Part shown: positions 17,868 through 24,497 of the stretch, piece by piece
Numbering within the stretch: the first letter of the stretch is position 1
How the letters are laid out: the number at the start of each line of letters is the position of its first letter
From: an uncultured Prochlorococcus sp.
Lineage (GTDB): Bacteria > Cyanobacteriota > Cyanobacteriia > PCC-6307 > Cyanobiaceae
Reading direction: 5' to 3'
DNA length: 64,000 nt
Assembly (NCBI GenBank): GCA_902600475.1
Contig: CACKJM010000002.1
Coordinates: 57,662 to 121,661, forward strand
Notes under the pieces: model-generated
What the model was told of the DNA's origin: nothing
The model's input: the letters and a program-made list of their open reading frames with translations, nothing else
Database searches by the model: none
Made by a program: the position numbers and the translations under genes

Positions 17868-18050
17868 ATGATTAATTATTTTGCCTTAACAGTGACTGAG
17901 ATGGGAGTCGGTAAAATAGAGTTGGCGGTTATTGTAGCAGTAATTTTAATATTCCCAATTTTGTTTGTTTATGCATCAAAAAACCTAGATGCTAAGGGAG
18001 TTTTCGAATGGATGATGGAAAAACCCAATGATTGGATAGGTAAAAAATAA
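17868..18050 (+). CDS. Small single-span membrane protein (60 aa)
   Basis: Sixty residues with a central membrane span (IELAVIVAVILIFPILFVYA) and a C-terminal part DAKGVFEWMMEKPNDWIGKK, well conserved in style and rich in Trp, which argues for a real gene. The segment before the span contains VTEMGVGK, and an inner ATG there could be the start. It is not a high-light-inducible (Hli) protein, since no ExxNGRxAMxG motif is present. Function unknown. Confidence 0.65.
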   Translation: MINYFALTVTEMGVGKIELAVIVAVILIFPILFVYASKNLDAKGVFEWMMEKPNDWIGKK

Positions 18051-18071
18051 GACTTTAATAATTTACTTTTT

Positions 18072-18413
18072 CTAGTTAAATTTTAAATTTTCTAAACTAC
18101 CAATAGTAAAATCATAAACCTGGCAATTATTTTCTAAATCATTAACTATTAAATTTTTTAGTAGAGAATAATCTATCAACTTATTCAGTTTATTATTTTT
18201 AAATTCCTTATTAGTCTCTCCAATAGCAAATGCCAATGCTCCTTCATAAGAGATACCGAATTTGGTAGTGTTGCAGTAAGTTCTAGTGAACTTATTAGAA
18301 ATCTTCTTAGTATAATTTTCAAGATTTTTAGAAGTAGTATCTAACGAGTAAACTGGACTACTAAATAGAAGAAGCAAAGTTAAGATGAATATCGTAAAAA
18401 CTCTTTTGATCAT
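18072..18413 (-). CDS. Hypothetical exported protein (113 aa)
   Basis: The N-terminus MIKRVFTIFILTLLLLFSSP ending in VYS-LD is a standard signal peptide, with cleavage expected after about residue 24. The mature part is about 90 residues, with two cysteines (TYCNTT and NNCQVYD) that could form a disulphide, and FGISYEGALAFAIGETNKEF in the middle. No domain is recognised. It is probably periplasmic or lumenal. It converges with the 60-residue membrane gene at 18050, only 21 bp away. Confidence 0.65.
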   Translation of the reverse strand: MIKRVFTIFILTLLLLFSSPVYSLDTTSKNLENYTKKISNKFTRTYCNTTKFGISYEGALAFAIGETNKEFKNNKLNKLIDYSLLKNLIVNDLENNCQVYDFTIGSLENLKFN

Positions 18414-18778
18414 AATATTTCATAATTGCGAATCTAATATAGTTTAGAATTTTACTGTGCCGAAAATATTTTATTAAAAATATAGAAATTTAGAATTAGC
18501 TAACCTTAACAGCAATTTTATATTTTAGAAGATAAAAACTCTCTAAATGAGTACTTCATAGTTTGAATTTTTTTTGGTAGTTTTTTTAGAAAACGCCTAA
18601 ATGCTTTTGGCACAATAATAAATCCGTATCAGTAATTAATAGATAACAAATAATTATTGAGTATTCAATAAATAATTATGCAAAAATAAGTAAATTAATT
18701 ATTAAATATATGGATGAGCTATGGAAATGTATTTGAACATGAATTATTGTTTAATTAATAATTAAATACAAAATTAAT
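18414..18778. other. 365-bp gap, one possible basic peptide
   Basis: Most of this stretch is plain AT-rich sequence with several in-frame stops. No RNA gene or clear terminator is seen. The only frame worth noting is a GTG-started 31-residue basic peptide on the minus strand (18518-18613), listed separately. Confidence 0.4.
18518..18613 (-). CDS. Possible 31-aa basic peptide (GTG start)
   Basis: From GTG at 18613 to TAA at 18518 the minus strand encodes 31 residues with MPKAFRRFLKKLPKKI at the N-terminus and SFREFLSSKI at the end, carrying about ten Lys/Arg. Phe, Leu and basic residues alternate as in an amphipathic helix. It may be a genuine tiny protein that binds membrane or nucleic acid, or a chance frame. 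No ribosome-binding site is evident. Confidence 0.3.
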   Translation of the reverse strand: MPKAFRRFLKKLPKKIQTMKYSFREFLSSKI

Positions 18779-18967
18779 ATGGCTTTACCAGAACTTATTT
18801 ATGCCCCTATAGAAGGCGGAACAATACATAAATATGAAATTAGTGGTGGCAAGAGAAAATTCTTAAGATTTATAGGTTGTTATTTAGGTCAGTGTAATTT
18901 CCACAAAAATATTGATGATGCTATTGATTACATAAAAAATTTGAAAGAATCACAAAAGATACAATAA
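18779..18967 (+). CDS. Hypothetical protein (62 aa)
   Basis: This compact soluble protein starts MALPELIYAPIEGGTIHKYE and contains FLRFIGCYLGQCNFHKNIDDAIDYI, suggesting a small alpha/beta fold with a CxxxxC pair. The composition is coding-like. It has no recognised domain and stands alone, 163 bp before the Rieske oxygenase gene on the same strand. Confidence 0.6.
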   Translation: MALPELIYAPIEGGTIHKYEISGGKRKFLRFIGCYLGQCNFHKNIDDAIDYIKNLKESQKIQ

Positions 18968-19130
18968 ACATGTAATAAAGATTCATTAATACGATAGGAA
19001 ATAAATATTTTTCAAGAACTAAATAATTATTGCTACAAATAATAGAGAATTTTCTTTTTATAAGAAATTGATTATTCACTTGGGTTATAGTTCCGAAAGA
19101 TAAACAGTCAATTAAAAAAGAAATTAATTT

Positions 19131-20453
19131 ATGGAAAACAGACAAATTAATTTTTTTAAATCAAAAGACTTTAATACCGTTCTTAAGCCATTTAAAAAAG
19201 GAACGGTAGTAAAACTTGACTCGTTAGATATTAGAGAAAATCAAAATGAATTAAAAATAGGTTTATTTGGTTGGTATGCAATTTGTCCTTCAAAAGAACT
19301 AAAAAAAAATAAGCTGAATTATTTTTCACTCTATAATGAGCCTCTTGTTCTTTATAGAGATGAGAATGAAAATGTTAGATGTATTAAAAATATTTGTCCA
19401 CATAGGGGAGCCTCTTTTTTTGGAGGAACACTATCAGATGGAGTTATAACCTGCCCATATCATGGAGCTAAATTCTCATCTGGTGGAAGTTGCCAAAATC
19501 TCGATAGAATAACATGTCGTCACATAGTTGATAATAACTACGATAACTACGCCAAAAGAATTCACTTATCTCAATACAAAGCGCTAGAAAAGAATGGATA
19601 TATTTTTGTGCATTACTCAAAAAAATCCGACACCGATTTAAACAATATTAGTGAAGATTCACCTATAAGTAACTACGATTTAACTGATAATGGTTTTTCA
19701 GACAAGGATTATGTATTTGAAGAAGCATTAGTCGACTTTAAATGTGATTGGTCAAGGATAATTGAAAATCACTTAGATATCCTCCATCTATTTTGGGTTC
19801 ACGGCGATACCATCCCTGATAAAGATGTTAATAAAAATGTACTAGTTAGTTTCAACCAGAAAATTAATGTTACACCTAAATATATTGAAAGTATTTATTA
19901 CTACAAGAACAAACCTAAAAATGAATTTATCCGGATTAAATACATCCCACCTGGACGAATATTAATTTATAAAGGCGATCCTTCTGCAGCTAGATATTTA
20001 CAAGTTTTAGATCATATTCCACTAGGAGATAACAAAGCAAGAGTAATAGTTAGGCACTATAGGAAATTTCTACAAAATAAACTAATTAACAACCTCTTAT
20101 TATTTAAAGAGAATCAAAGAAAGATTTTTTATAAGATATTTGATGAGGATTATATGATTTTAAAAACGCAAACATATAATCATAATATGGGATATGTAAG
20201 TAAAGATGAAATAAAATTATTGGGAGAAGACAGAATAATAAATTACTTTTGGAAATGGTATAAGAAGTCTGAAGATAAAGATGAACCTTGGAAAAATTTT
20301 AATAAAATTCAAAATCTCAATGTATACGACAAAGTTATAATGAAATATCCACCTGAGGTAAAGAAATTAGAAATCATAAATAATATAAATATTATAAGAA
20401 AAACATTTATACGATTTGCTGCTCCGCTTATATTTTTTATGTTAATAATATAA
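19131..20453 (+). CDS. Rieske non-haem iron oxygenase, PaO/LLS1-like
   Basis: This 440-residue protein combines an N-terminal Rieske [2Fe-2S] domain with a mononuclear iron catalytic domain. The Rieske ligands are in CPHRGASFFGG and CPYHGAKFS (C-x-H ... C-x2-H), near residues 87 and 107. The catalytic iron motif N-x2-D-x2-H-x4-H is in ENHLDILHLFWVH near residue 205. A hydrophobic stretch (FIRFAAPLIFFMLII) closes the protein and may anchor it to a membrane. The layout matches the pheophorbide a oxygenase / lethal-leaf-spot / TIC55 group. Substrate is unknown. It leads a tight run with a 33-residue membrane peptide and an ABC ATPase. Confidence 0.85.
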   Translation: MENRQINFFKSKDFNTVLKPFKKGTVVKLDSLDIRENQNELKIGLFGWYAICPSKELKKNKLNYFSLYNEPLVLYRDENENVRCIKNICPHRGASFFGGTLSDGVITCPYHGAKFSSGGSCQNLDRITCRHIVDNNYDNYAKRIHLSQYKALEKNGYIFVHYSKKSDTDLNNISEDSPISNYDLTDNGFSDKDYVFEEALVDFKCDWSRIIENHLDILHLFWVHGDTIPDKDVNKNVLVSFNQKINVTPKYIESIYYYKNKPKNEFIRIKYIPPGRILIYKGDPSAARYLQVLDHIPLGDNKARVIVRHYRKFLQNKLINNLLLFKENQRKIFYKIFDEDYMILKTQTYNHNMGYVSKDEIKLLGEDRIINYFWKWYKKSEDKDEPWKNFNKIQNLNVYDKVIMKYPPEVKKLEIINNINIIRKTFIRFAAPLIFFMLII

Positions 20454-20456
20454 TTT

Positions 20457-20558
20457 ATGAAGAAAGTAAATAGACCTTCATGGTTGAATTGGCTTTATCT
20501 TTTGATATTTATTTTAAGCTCAATTCAATTAATTATATTTTGGAGCAATAAGTTCTAG
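20457..20558 (+). CDS. 33-aa membrane peptide between oxygenase and ABC ATPase
   Basis: From ATG at 20457 to TAG at 20556-20558 the frame encodes 33 residues: basic MKKVNRPSW, then one membrane span (NWLYLLIFILSSIQLIIFW) and a short SNKF tail. It starts 3 bp after the Rieske gene stop, and its stop overlaps the GTG start of the ATPase by one base (TAGTG), the arrangement of translationally coupled genes. That spacing makes it likely to be real. It may be a membrane subunit or anchor for its neighbours. Confidence 0.6.
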   Translation: MKKVNRPSWLNWLYLLIFILSSIQLIIFWSNKF

Positions 20559-21346
20559 TGGTTAATAACTTTTGGTTTGAGGCAAAAAATATTAATTGTT
20601 TTAAAAATGGCTTTAGAGTAATTAAAGATTTAAATTTAAAGATAGCGTATTCAGAGAATGTAATATTAATTGGACCAAATGGCTCAGGTAAATCATCTTT
20701 AATAGAGGTAATTAATAGAAACATATATCCTGTAATAGCTAATGAATCGAAATTAAAAATATTTGGCAAAGAACTTATAAATTTATGGGAACTAAGAAAA
20801 AGAATAAGTACCGTAAATAATGATATAAAAAATAGAATAAATCCAAATCTGCAAGTTTTTGATTTAATTTTAAGTGGACTATATGGAAGATATTGTTACG
20901 TACAAAATAAATCTGAAAGAGACTCATATAAGGTTGAAAAAATTATGAAAAAAATGAATATTTCAAATTTATCTAAAAAATATTTTTCCTATTTATCAGA
21001 TGGAGAAAAAAAAATTTCTCTCATTGCTAGGGCGTTAATAAAAAAACCAGATATCTTGATTCTAGATGAACCAATTGCAAATTTAGATTATAAATCAAAG
21101 TTTTTTGTAGTTGATAAGATTAATGAATTATCAAAAATAAATACTAGAATTTTTTGCGTTACTCATGATATCTCTATGATTACAAGAATATATGATCGCG
21201 TACTAATGCTAAAAGATGGCAAGATAATCGCTGATGGTCATCAAAATAAGGTAATAAATGATGAGAATCTTAATAAGTTATACGGCATTGATGTAGAGGT
21301 GGTTAAAAATAATGGAATTTGGAATATAAACAGATTATCTAAATAA
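20558..21346 (+). CDS. Orphan ABC transporter ATP-binding protein
   Basis: The 262-residue ATPase has Walker A GPNGSGKSSL near residue 45, a signature LSDGEKKISLIARAL (a variant of LSGGQ), Walker B ILILDEPIANLD and the H-loop VTHDISM. It belongs with the ABC ATPases that act alone or with separately encoded permeases; no permease gene lies next to it. The start is GTG at 20558, coupled to the upstream membrane peptide. Its 3' end overlaps the convergent zinc-ribbon gene by 8 bp. The partner and substrate cannot be told from sequence; the neighbourhood suggests iron or tetrapyrrole metabolism. Confidence 0.85.
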   Translation: MVNNFWFEAKNINCFKNGFRVIKDLNLKIAYSENVILIGPNGSGKSSLIEVINRNIYPVIANESKLKIFGKELINLWELRKRISTVNNDIKNRINPNLQVFDLILSGLYGRYCYVQNKSERDSYKVEKIMKKMNISNLSKKYFSYLSDGEKKISLIARALIKKPDILILDEPIANLDYKSKFFVVDKINELSKINTRIFCVTHDISMITRIYDRVLMLKDGKIIADGHQNKVINDENLNKLYGIDVEVVKNNGIWNINRLSK

Positions 21347-21527
21347 CAATTATAAAAATAGCTATGACAATAGCAAGAAATACAAACTTTTTGCTTTTAA
21401 AAAATGAGGAGGATTTATTTTTAAATGAAGAAGATCCACATTTAGAACAGACAATCTTACCTCCTAGAGAACGATCTGAGACAAAAGAAGAACTTCCACA
21501 ATTAAAACAAACTCTATTTACGCTCAT
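21339..21527 (-). CDS. Tail-anchored zinc-ribbon protein (62 aa)
   Basis: An N-terminal zinc ribbon with CFNCGSSSF and CSKCGSSSF (two CxxC knuckles about 16 residues apart) is followed by a Ser/Lys linker and a C-terminal membrane span FVFLAIVIAIFIIVI. The two knuckles are near-repeats of each other. The product would sit on the cytoplasmic face of a membrane. Its start is 76 bp from the first Fur-like box, so it may share the promoter region of the divergent CRP-type gene. Confidence 0.7.
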   Translation of the reverse strand: MSVNRVCFNCGSSSFVSDRSLGGKIVCSKCGSSSFKNKSSSFFKSKKFVFLAIVIAIFIIVI

Positions 21528-21603
21528 CTAAAATAAAATTTTTAGCAATTCTATCTAAATTATATTGCTAAATACTATGTAAAGAAAAACTTCAGAATCA
21601 AAA

Positions 21604-21627
21604 TGATAATGAGAATCTATTGCAATA
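21604..21627 (+). promoter_or_regulatory. Fur-like box 1
   Basis: The 24-bp element starting at 21603 begins ATGATAATGAGAAT and ends GCAAT. It matches Fur box 2 (reverse complement) at 19 of 24 positions and box 3 at 20 of 24. It lies between the zinc-ribbon gene (minus) and the CRP-type regulator (plus), 54-78 bp upstream of the latter's ATG. Confidence 0.55.
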
Positions 21628-21646
21628 AGTAAATTAATAGTGCATA

Positions 21647-21670
21647 ATTGATAATAATTCTCATTATCAT
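21647..21670 (-). promoter_or_regulatory. Fur-like box 2 upstream of the CRP-type regulator
   Basis: GATAATAATTCTCATTATC within this element matches 16 of 19 bases of the classical Fur consensus (GATAATGATAATCATTATC). It ends 11 bp before the ATG at 21681, where a bound repressor would block transcription. The box is in inverted orientation relative to box 1. Confidence 0.65.
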
Positions 21671-21680
21671 ATTTAAATTA

Positions 21681-22268
21681 ATGAATTTCCATAGTTATGG
21701 AGAATCTCCGTCAAAATTAGTAAGAATAATAACTGGGCAATCCGTATTAATAGATCCTTCATCAAGGCCAAAAGGGACTTGCCTAGAAGTCGAAAGTGGA
21801 ATTGCAAGAGTTTATTGTCCTTGTGAAGAAACTGAAGGAATGACACTTGCATTTTTACAATCAGGAGATCAATTAAGGACAGACCTTTTATGTAGCGAAG
21901 GTGTTTGCGTTGAAGCTCTAACAGATTTGTCGTTTCACAGCAATGTAAATATTGATGAGAATATGGGTTTCGATGCAGTAAATGAATGGACTCTACAACT
22001 CCTTAGGATTAGACACTTAGGAAATGCAGAACAGCGATTACAAGCCTTGTTTTCAATACTAGTAAATCGTCTAGGAAGAAGATGTGGCCAATGGTGTGAG
22101 TTACCTTTTAGGTTAACTCACGAAAGGATTGGCGAATTGATCGGTTCTACACGAGTAACATCAACAAGATTAATTTCTAAATTAAGATCATCTGAGTTAT
22201 TAATAGCTCCTATCGGGACCCAAACAGTCAGTGTTGCCCCTTCTTTTATTGAAACATCGCCGCTATAA
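21681..22268 (+). CDS. CRP/FNR-family transcriptional regulator, cysteine-rich
   Basis: About 195 residues form an N-terminal cyclic-nucleotide-fold sensor and a C-terminal winged helix (FRLTHERIGELIGSTRVTST, recognition helix). The sensor lacks the usual cAMP-binding residues. Seven cysteines are present (TC, YCPC, LLC, GVC, then RRCGQWC before the HTH), which could hold an Fe-S cluster or sense redox. The start is taken at ATG 21681, directly after a strong Fur-like box; an upstream in-frame ATG would run through that box. It lies 4 bp before a small coiled-coil gene and converges on ferritin. A role in iron response is inferred. Confidence 0.85.
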   Translation: MNFHSYGESPSKLVRIITGQSVLIDPSSRPKGTCLEVESGIARVYCPCEETEGMTLAFLQSGDQLRTDLLCSEGVCVEALTDLSFHSNVNIDENMGFDAVNEWTLQLLRIRHLGNAEQRLQALFSILVNRLGRRCGQWCELPFRLTHERIGELIGSTRVTSTRLISKLRSSELLIAPIGTQTVSVAPSFIETSPL

Positions 22269-22272
22269 AAAC

Positions 22273-22560
22273 ATGAAGGAATCAAAATCACTTACAAACA
22301 ATTTGTTAATGGAAGTTGATGTTTTATCGAATAGACTCAGAAATATCAAGCAATCCTATAAAACCACAGAGAATAAAGCATTGAAAGGAAGATTATTTGC
22401 TGAAAACAAAAATATTTTTAAAAGAGTTAATGAGATTCATAAAATAGCTGAACTCTTAAATAAAAATAATGAGAAAATTAACTTTTCAAATTTACTTTTT
22501 GAAATAACCAAAAGGACATTGAATGAAAATAAATTTGAAAGTAATTTATTTTTTCTTTAA
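22273..22560 (+). CDS. Helical hypothetical protein (95 aa)
   Basis: This highly charged, probably all-helical protein begins MKESKSLTNNLLMEVDVLSN, with heptad-like spacing (LTNNLLMEVDVLSNRL, RVNEIHKIAELLNK). It starts 4 bp after the regulator stop, so it is co-transcribed with it; an upstream in-frame GTG is possible but would overlap the regulator. Its last 15 bp overlap the [18 protein letters not shown] gene. No family is recognised. It may be a partner of the regulator. Confidence 0.65.
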   Translation: MKESKSLTNNLLMEVDVLSNRLRNIKQSYKTTENKALKGRLFAENKNIFKRVNEIHKIAELLNKNNEKINFSNLLFEITKRTLNENKFESNLFFL

Positions 22561-23106
22561 ATCACTATCTATTAGTAATATTGCCGAAGGTTGATTAGAA
22601 GCAAACTTTACCTTACCAAGTATGTTCGCAAATTCATCTTCTGATTGTGTTTGAGCTTCTATAATTGGATCTAAAAATACATTAGTTCTTGTATCTGAAA
22701 TTCTTTCTGATATGGAATAAAGTTGTTGTAAAGATGAAGTTAAATCAGCCTCCATGTTAAAAGAATAAGAAATCAGCTCCTCTATAGAATCCCATGTTTG
22801 AACGGGTGCAGGAATTTCATCTAATTTTACGCTTTGTCCTCTTGCTATTAAATAATCTGCAAATTTCTGAGCATGCTCCATTTCGCCTTGTGATTCACTT
22901 AGAAAATGAGAGGCAAATCCATTTAAATCACGTTCTTGAAACCATAGATACATAGAAAAATATTGAACATTGGCATATCTTTCCATTGTTAGATGTTCAA
23001 AAATGTTATCCAATAAACTATTGTCTATCGGTTGAGCAACAGCTCTTCCAGATGGACCAAAATTAATTAATTTCTTTGTTTTTAAACTATTTTCATTCAT
23101 ATTCAA
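22546..23106 (-). CDS. ftn: Ferritin
   Basis: This is a 186-residue iron-storage ferritin that oxidises Fe(II) at a di-iron site and stores it in a 24-mer shell. Motifs are HLTMERYANVQYFSMYLWF (Glu and Tyr of the first helix), LSESQGEMEHAQKFADYLIARG (ExxH of the second), and EAQTQSEDEFANIL near the end. The N-terminus has a 35-residue extension before the four-helix bundle. A perfect 6-4-6 inverted repeat lies 20-35 bp upstream and a Fur-like box 77-100 bp upstream, so iron control is likely. The overlap with the gene on the opposite strand is 15 bp. Confidence 0.95.
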   Translation of the reverse strand: MNMNENSLKTKKLINFGPSGRAVAQPIDNSLLDNIFEHLTMERYANVQYFSMYLWFQERDLNGFASHFLSESQGEMEHAQKFADYLIARGQSVKLDEIPAPVQTWDSIEELISYSFNMEADLTSSLQQLYSISERISDTRTNVFLDPIIEAQTQSEDEFANILGKVKFASNQPSAILLIDSDLKKK

Positions 23107-23125
23107 CTAAGTATCTAGATAAATA

Positions 23126-23141
23126 ATACAACATTTTGTAT
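23126..23141. promoter_or_regulatory. Inverted repeat in the ferritin promoter
   Basis: ATACAA-CATT-TTGTAT has two perfect 6-bp arms with 4 bases between, the geometry of CRP/FNR-family operators. It lies 20-35 bp upstream of the ferritin start and overlaps a possible -10 (TATACA on the minus strand at 23137-23142). The neighbouring CRP-type regulator is a natural candidate to bind it. Confidence 0.4.
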
Positions 23142-23182
23142 AAATTAGAAATTAATAAATCCTTTAAATTAAATTAAATAAT

Positions 23183-23206
23183 ATGATAATGAAAATCACT
23201 CGCAAT
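23183..23206 (+). promoter_or_regulatory. Fur-like box 3 between ferritin and the Cys/Lys-rich peptide
   Basis: The element begins ATGATAATGAAAATC and ends CGCAAT, agreeing with box 1 at 20 of 24 bases. It is 77-100 bp upstream of ferritin and ends 7 bp before the ATG of the divergent 40-residue peptide. Confidence 0.55.
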
Positions 23207-23213
23207 ACTATAA

Positions 23214-23336
23214 ATGAATTTAGAGTACAGTTTTTCAGAACTGCTATTAACTAAAAAAATATATAAAAGTAAAAAAAAGAAATGTAAAAAGAAAAAATGC
23301 TCTAATTGGAAGGGAGGCAAGTGTAATTGCCTATAA
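23214..23336 (+). CDS. Lys/Cys-rich 40-aa peptide divergent from ferritin
   Basis: ATG at 23214 to TAA at 23334-23336 encodes 40 residues. The N-terminal third is ordinary (MNLEYSFSELLLTKKIYKS); the rest is strongly basic with four cysteines at positions 24, 29, 37 and 39 (KCKKKKCSNWKGGKCNC). This spacing suggests metal binding. It ends 7 bp before the convergent iron-transporter ATPase gene and has a Fur-like box just before its start. It is too short for routine gene calling. Whether it is translated is unproven, but the Cys pattern is unlikely by chance in such AT-rich DNA. Confidence 0.55.
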   Translation: MNLEYSFSELLLTKKIYKSKKKKCKKKKCSNWKGGKCNCL

Positions 23337-23343
23337 AAAAATT

Positions 23344-24420
23344 CTATATATGTACCTTAAGTGCTCCTGGATATAAAAAATAATAAATATTTTTATTAAT
23401 AGAAAGAGAACATTTATCACCATTATTTAGAAGATTATTAATATCAGTTCTAACCCTTAATATGGTTCCATTAATAGATACTTTATATATAAGAAATTCT
23501 CCAAGAAATTCTTTAGATATAACAATCGCATCGCCAGATTCTGATTTTTTAATTGAAATAAATTTAGGCGAAATTGACATACTTTTGATACTTTTATTTT
23601 TTAAATACTCTGAACAATTTATTTCACCTAAACAAGAAATATATGAATTACCATTTTTTTTGAGATTAATAATATTATTGCCCAAAATAAAACTACTAAC
23701 AAATATGGTCTTGGGATTATTTAGAAGGTTAATTGGTGTATCAATTTGATGTATTTCCCCATCTTTCATAACGGCGACTTTATCGCAAATTGACATCGCT
23801 TCTTCCGGATCATGAGTAACCATCAATCCGCTAGCATTACAACCTTTTAGAATATTAGGGAGTTCACTTCTCAATTTTAGTTTGACATGCATATCAAGAC
23901 TACAAAAAGGTTCATCTAATAAAATAAAATTTGTACCTGGAGCAAGAGCTCTCGCAATTGCAAGTCTTTGTTTTTGACCTCCAGAAAGTTCATGTGGGTA
24001 CCTTCCAACAAAACTTTCAAGACCAACAACATTTAATAAATAATCAACCCTAGATCTATCTTTTTTGTTTTTCAACCCAAAAATTACATTTTCCAAAACA
24101 GTTAAATGAGGGAAAAGTGCATAATCTTGAAAAACCATACCAATATTTCTTTTCTCAGGACTAAGAATTTTTTTCCTATTTGAAATTTCCTTATTATTTA
24201 GAGAAATCCTACCTCTAGAAGGATATTCGAAGCCTGCAATTAATCTTAAAAGAGTAGTTTTGCCGCAACCAGAAGGACCAAGCAACCCCAACAATTCGCC
24301 ATTTTCAATTTTCAGGTTAATTTCATTTAATATCCAATTTGAACATTCTCGCTTATCATATTTATGATGCAAATCATCAATTATTAACGCATCATTCTTC
24401 ACTAAATTCTTCTTATTCAA
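23344..24420 (-). CDS. futC: Iron(III) ABC transporter ATP-binding protein
   Basis: This ATPase resembles those of Fe3+ (FbpC/FutC) and related importers. It has 358 residues: Walker A GPSGCGKTTLLR near residue 42, signature LSGGQKQRLAIARAL, Walker B FILLDEPFCSLD, H-loop VTHDPEEA, and a C-terminal TOBE-like regulatory domain after about residue 240. FQDYALFPHLTV is the typical Q-loop of this group. No permease or binding-protein gene is adjacent. Iron specificity is inferred from the subfamily and from the ferritin/Fur-box neighbourhood; putrescine or phosphonate importers are less likely alternatives. Confidence 0.85.
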   Translation of the reverse strand: MNKKNLVKNDALIIDDLHHKYDKRECSNWILNEINLKIENGELLGLLGPSGCGKTTLLRLIAGFEYPSRGRISLNNKEISNRKKILSPEKRNIGMVFQDYALFPHLTVLENVIFGLKNKKDRSRVDYLLNVVGLESFVGRYPHELSGGQKQRLAIARALAPGTNFILLDEPFCSLDMHVKLKLRSELPNILKGCNASGLMVTHDPEEAMSICDKVAVMKDGEIHQIDTPINLLNNPKTIFVSSFILGNNIINLKKNGNSYISCLGEINCSEYLKNKSIKSMSISPKFISIKKSESGDAIVISKEFLGEFLIYKVSINGTILRVRTDINNLLNNGDKCSLSINKNIYYFLYPGALKVHI

Positions 24421-24461
24421 ATATATTAAGTTAGCAGAAAATATTCACCTAAAATATCACT

Positions 24462-24477
24462 TGTATAATTTTATACA
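24462..24477. promoter_or_regulatory. Palindromic divergent -10 region of futC and nth
   Basis: TGTATA-ATTT-TATACA (perfect 6-bp arms) sits in the 77-bp gap between the divergent futC and nth genes. On the plus strand it contains a consensus -10, TATAAT at 24464-24469, 28 bp before the nth ATG. The minus-strand reading gives TATAAA, facing futC. It may be two overlapping -10 elements or an operator over them. Confidence 0.45.
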
Positions 24478-24497
24478 CCATTTAATTTTCAAATTTA

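Noticed and set aside
17868..18050. Considered as a high-light-inducible (Hli) protein
   Set aside because: It has one span but lacks the chlorophyll-binding ExxNGRxAMxG motif, so it is left as unknown.
18414..18778. Possible non-coding RNA (for example a Yfr-type RNA)
   Set aside because: No Yfr1-like core (ACTCCTCACAC), no strong terminator and no stable fold were found by eye.
15048..19130. Considered as prophage, integrative element or CRISPR remnants
   Set aside because: No integrase, transposase, tRNA attachment site, spacer array or phage gene is visible; only small AT-rich genes.
18921..19145. 74-residue minus-strand frame
   Set aside because: It overlaps the ends of two better plus-strand genes and its composition is hydrophobic AT-rich noise.
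23183..23251. 23-residue frame starting at the Fur-like box ATG
   Set aside because: It begins inside the box itself and has no coding character; the +1 frame peptide with the Cys motif is better.
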